DNA of 39,352 nucleotides, from positions 1 to 39,352 of the forward strand of contig JAAHGL010000054.1 in the NCBI GenBank assembly GCA_010692635.1. Reading direction: 5' to 3'. The stretch comes from Symploca sp. SIO2C1. Its GTDB lineage: Bacteria; Cyanobacteriota; Cyanobacteriia; Cyanobacteriales; Coleofasciculaceae. A model generated the notes under the pieces. It saw nothing but the letters and a program-made list of their open reading frames with translations. It had not been told where the DNA came from and ran no database searches. The position numbers were made by a program, and so were the translations under genes. Below are positions 39,175 through 39,352 of this stretch, one piece after another (positions within the stretch are counted from its first letter, which is position 1; the number at the start of each line of letters is the position of its first letter).

Positions 39175-39352
39175 ATGAGTAAACTTACTTCAGCTAGTAG
39201 CCTCAAACCTCGTTTAGCTTTTAGGAAGTATCCAGCCAAAGGGATTATTCCTCAGAGGCAACACCAAGCGATCGCTTTAGCAATTACTATTTTGTTTCCT
39301 GCTATCTTAACAGCAGCTTGTGGAGAAAGCATCACCACTCCCTTAGAAGAGA
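39175..39352 (+). CDS. N terminus of a putative lipoprotein (partial)
   Basis: The frame starts at ATG 39175 and is open at the right edge (59 complete codons). A charged N-terminal stretch (about 1-31) is followed by a hydrophobic segment, AIALAITILFPAILTAACG, whose LTAAC (Cys49) looks like a lipobox. That suggests a membrane-anchored periplasmic lipoprotein. The n-region is longer than usual. The visible mature part is too short to name a family. Confidence 0.65.
   Translation, partial: MSKLTSASSLKPRLAFRKYPAKGIIPQRQHQAIALAITILFPAILTAACGESITTPLEE

Noticed and set aside
39051-39239. Minus-strand frame ending in RDSNPRIGLTYLSTD
   Set aside because: It is the antisense of tRNA-Ser(GCT), a common false gene.

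Overview
The window looks like chromosomal DNA of a filamentous cyanobacterium, probably an Oscillatoriales-type genome rich in accessory DNA. The evidence is the many HIP1 sites (GCGATCGC), heptanucleotide short tandem repeats (STRR type) in most intergenic gaps, and housekeeping genes of cyanobacterial type (RecJ with an extra C-terminal region, TopA with a Lys/Ser-rich tail, prohibitin, 2Fe-2S ferredoxin, two tRNA-Ser genes). The genus cannot be fixed by eye.

Layout. 0-3.5 kb: the 3' end of an unknown gene, a rhomboid protease, and recJ with STRR-derived insertions. 3.5-7.4 kb: a broken GNAT fragment, two Rpn/PD-(D/E)XK nuclease genes with nearly identical 3' ends, and a GNAT protein with an unusual C-terminal extension. 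7.5-19.1 kb: one gene for a 3,874-residue protein (DUF4114, cadherin-like region, subtilisin-like domain with a very short Asp-His spacing, about 2,700 residues of Gln-rich coiled coil with recurring loop modules, and a hydrophobic C-terminal region with two GDWxGA motifs). 19.1-22.3 kb: a nest of repeats, including a tandem 353-bp duplication, three 146-147-bp elements with inverted ends, two ~117-bp inverted-repeat elements and a 119-bp MITE. It holds a toxin/antitoxin-like pair whose toxin-like gene (DUF4258/RelE-like) is broken by the MITE, an intact DUF2283 partner, and a DUF6883/DUF4926 pair. 22.3-32.7 kb: an M50-like membrane protease, a glycosyltransferase, inositol monophosphatase, a lipoprotein thermonuclease, ferredoxin, tRNA-Ser(GGA), prohibitin, a DUF697-type GTPase and topA. 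33.0-34.5 kb: a TnpB RNA-guided nuclease divergent from a small ribbon-helix-helix protein, with an operator-like inverted repeat between them. 34.6-39.35 kb: a TIGR00266 protein, a THUMP-domain rRNA methyltransferase, a second glycosyltransferase, a gene-poor stretch, tRNA-Ser(GCT), and the start of a lipoprotein gene.

Most housekeeping genes stand alone; no long operon is visible. The only close gene pairs are the disrupted toxin/DUF2283 pair (overlapping frames, shared AGGAGG), the DUF6883/DUF4926 pair (7-nt gap) and the divergent tnpB/RHH pair. The strongest candidates for something undescribed are the giant cysteine-free protease/coiled-coil protein, the tnpB-RHH unit with its operator, and the rpn pair with shared C-terminal modules and a possible internal start. 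All similarity statements rest on motif recognition by eye; no database search or structure prediction was run.
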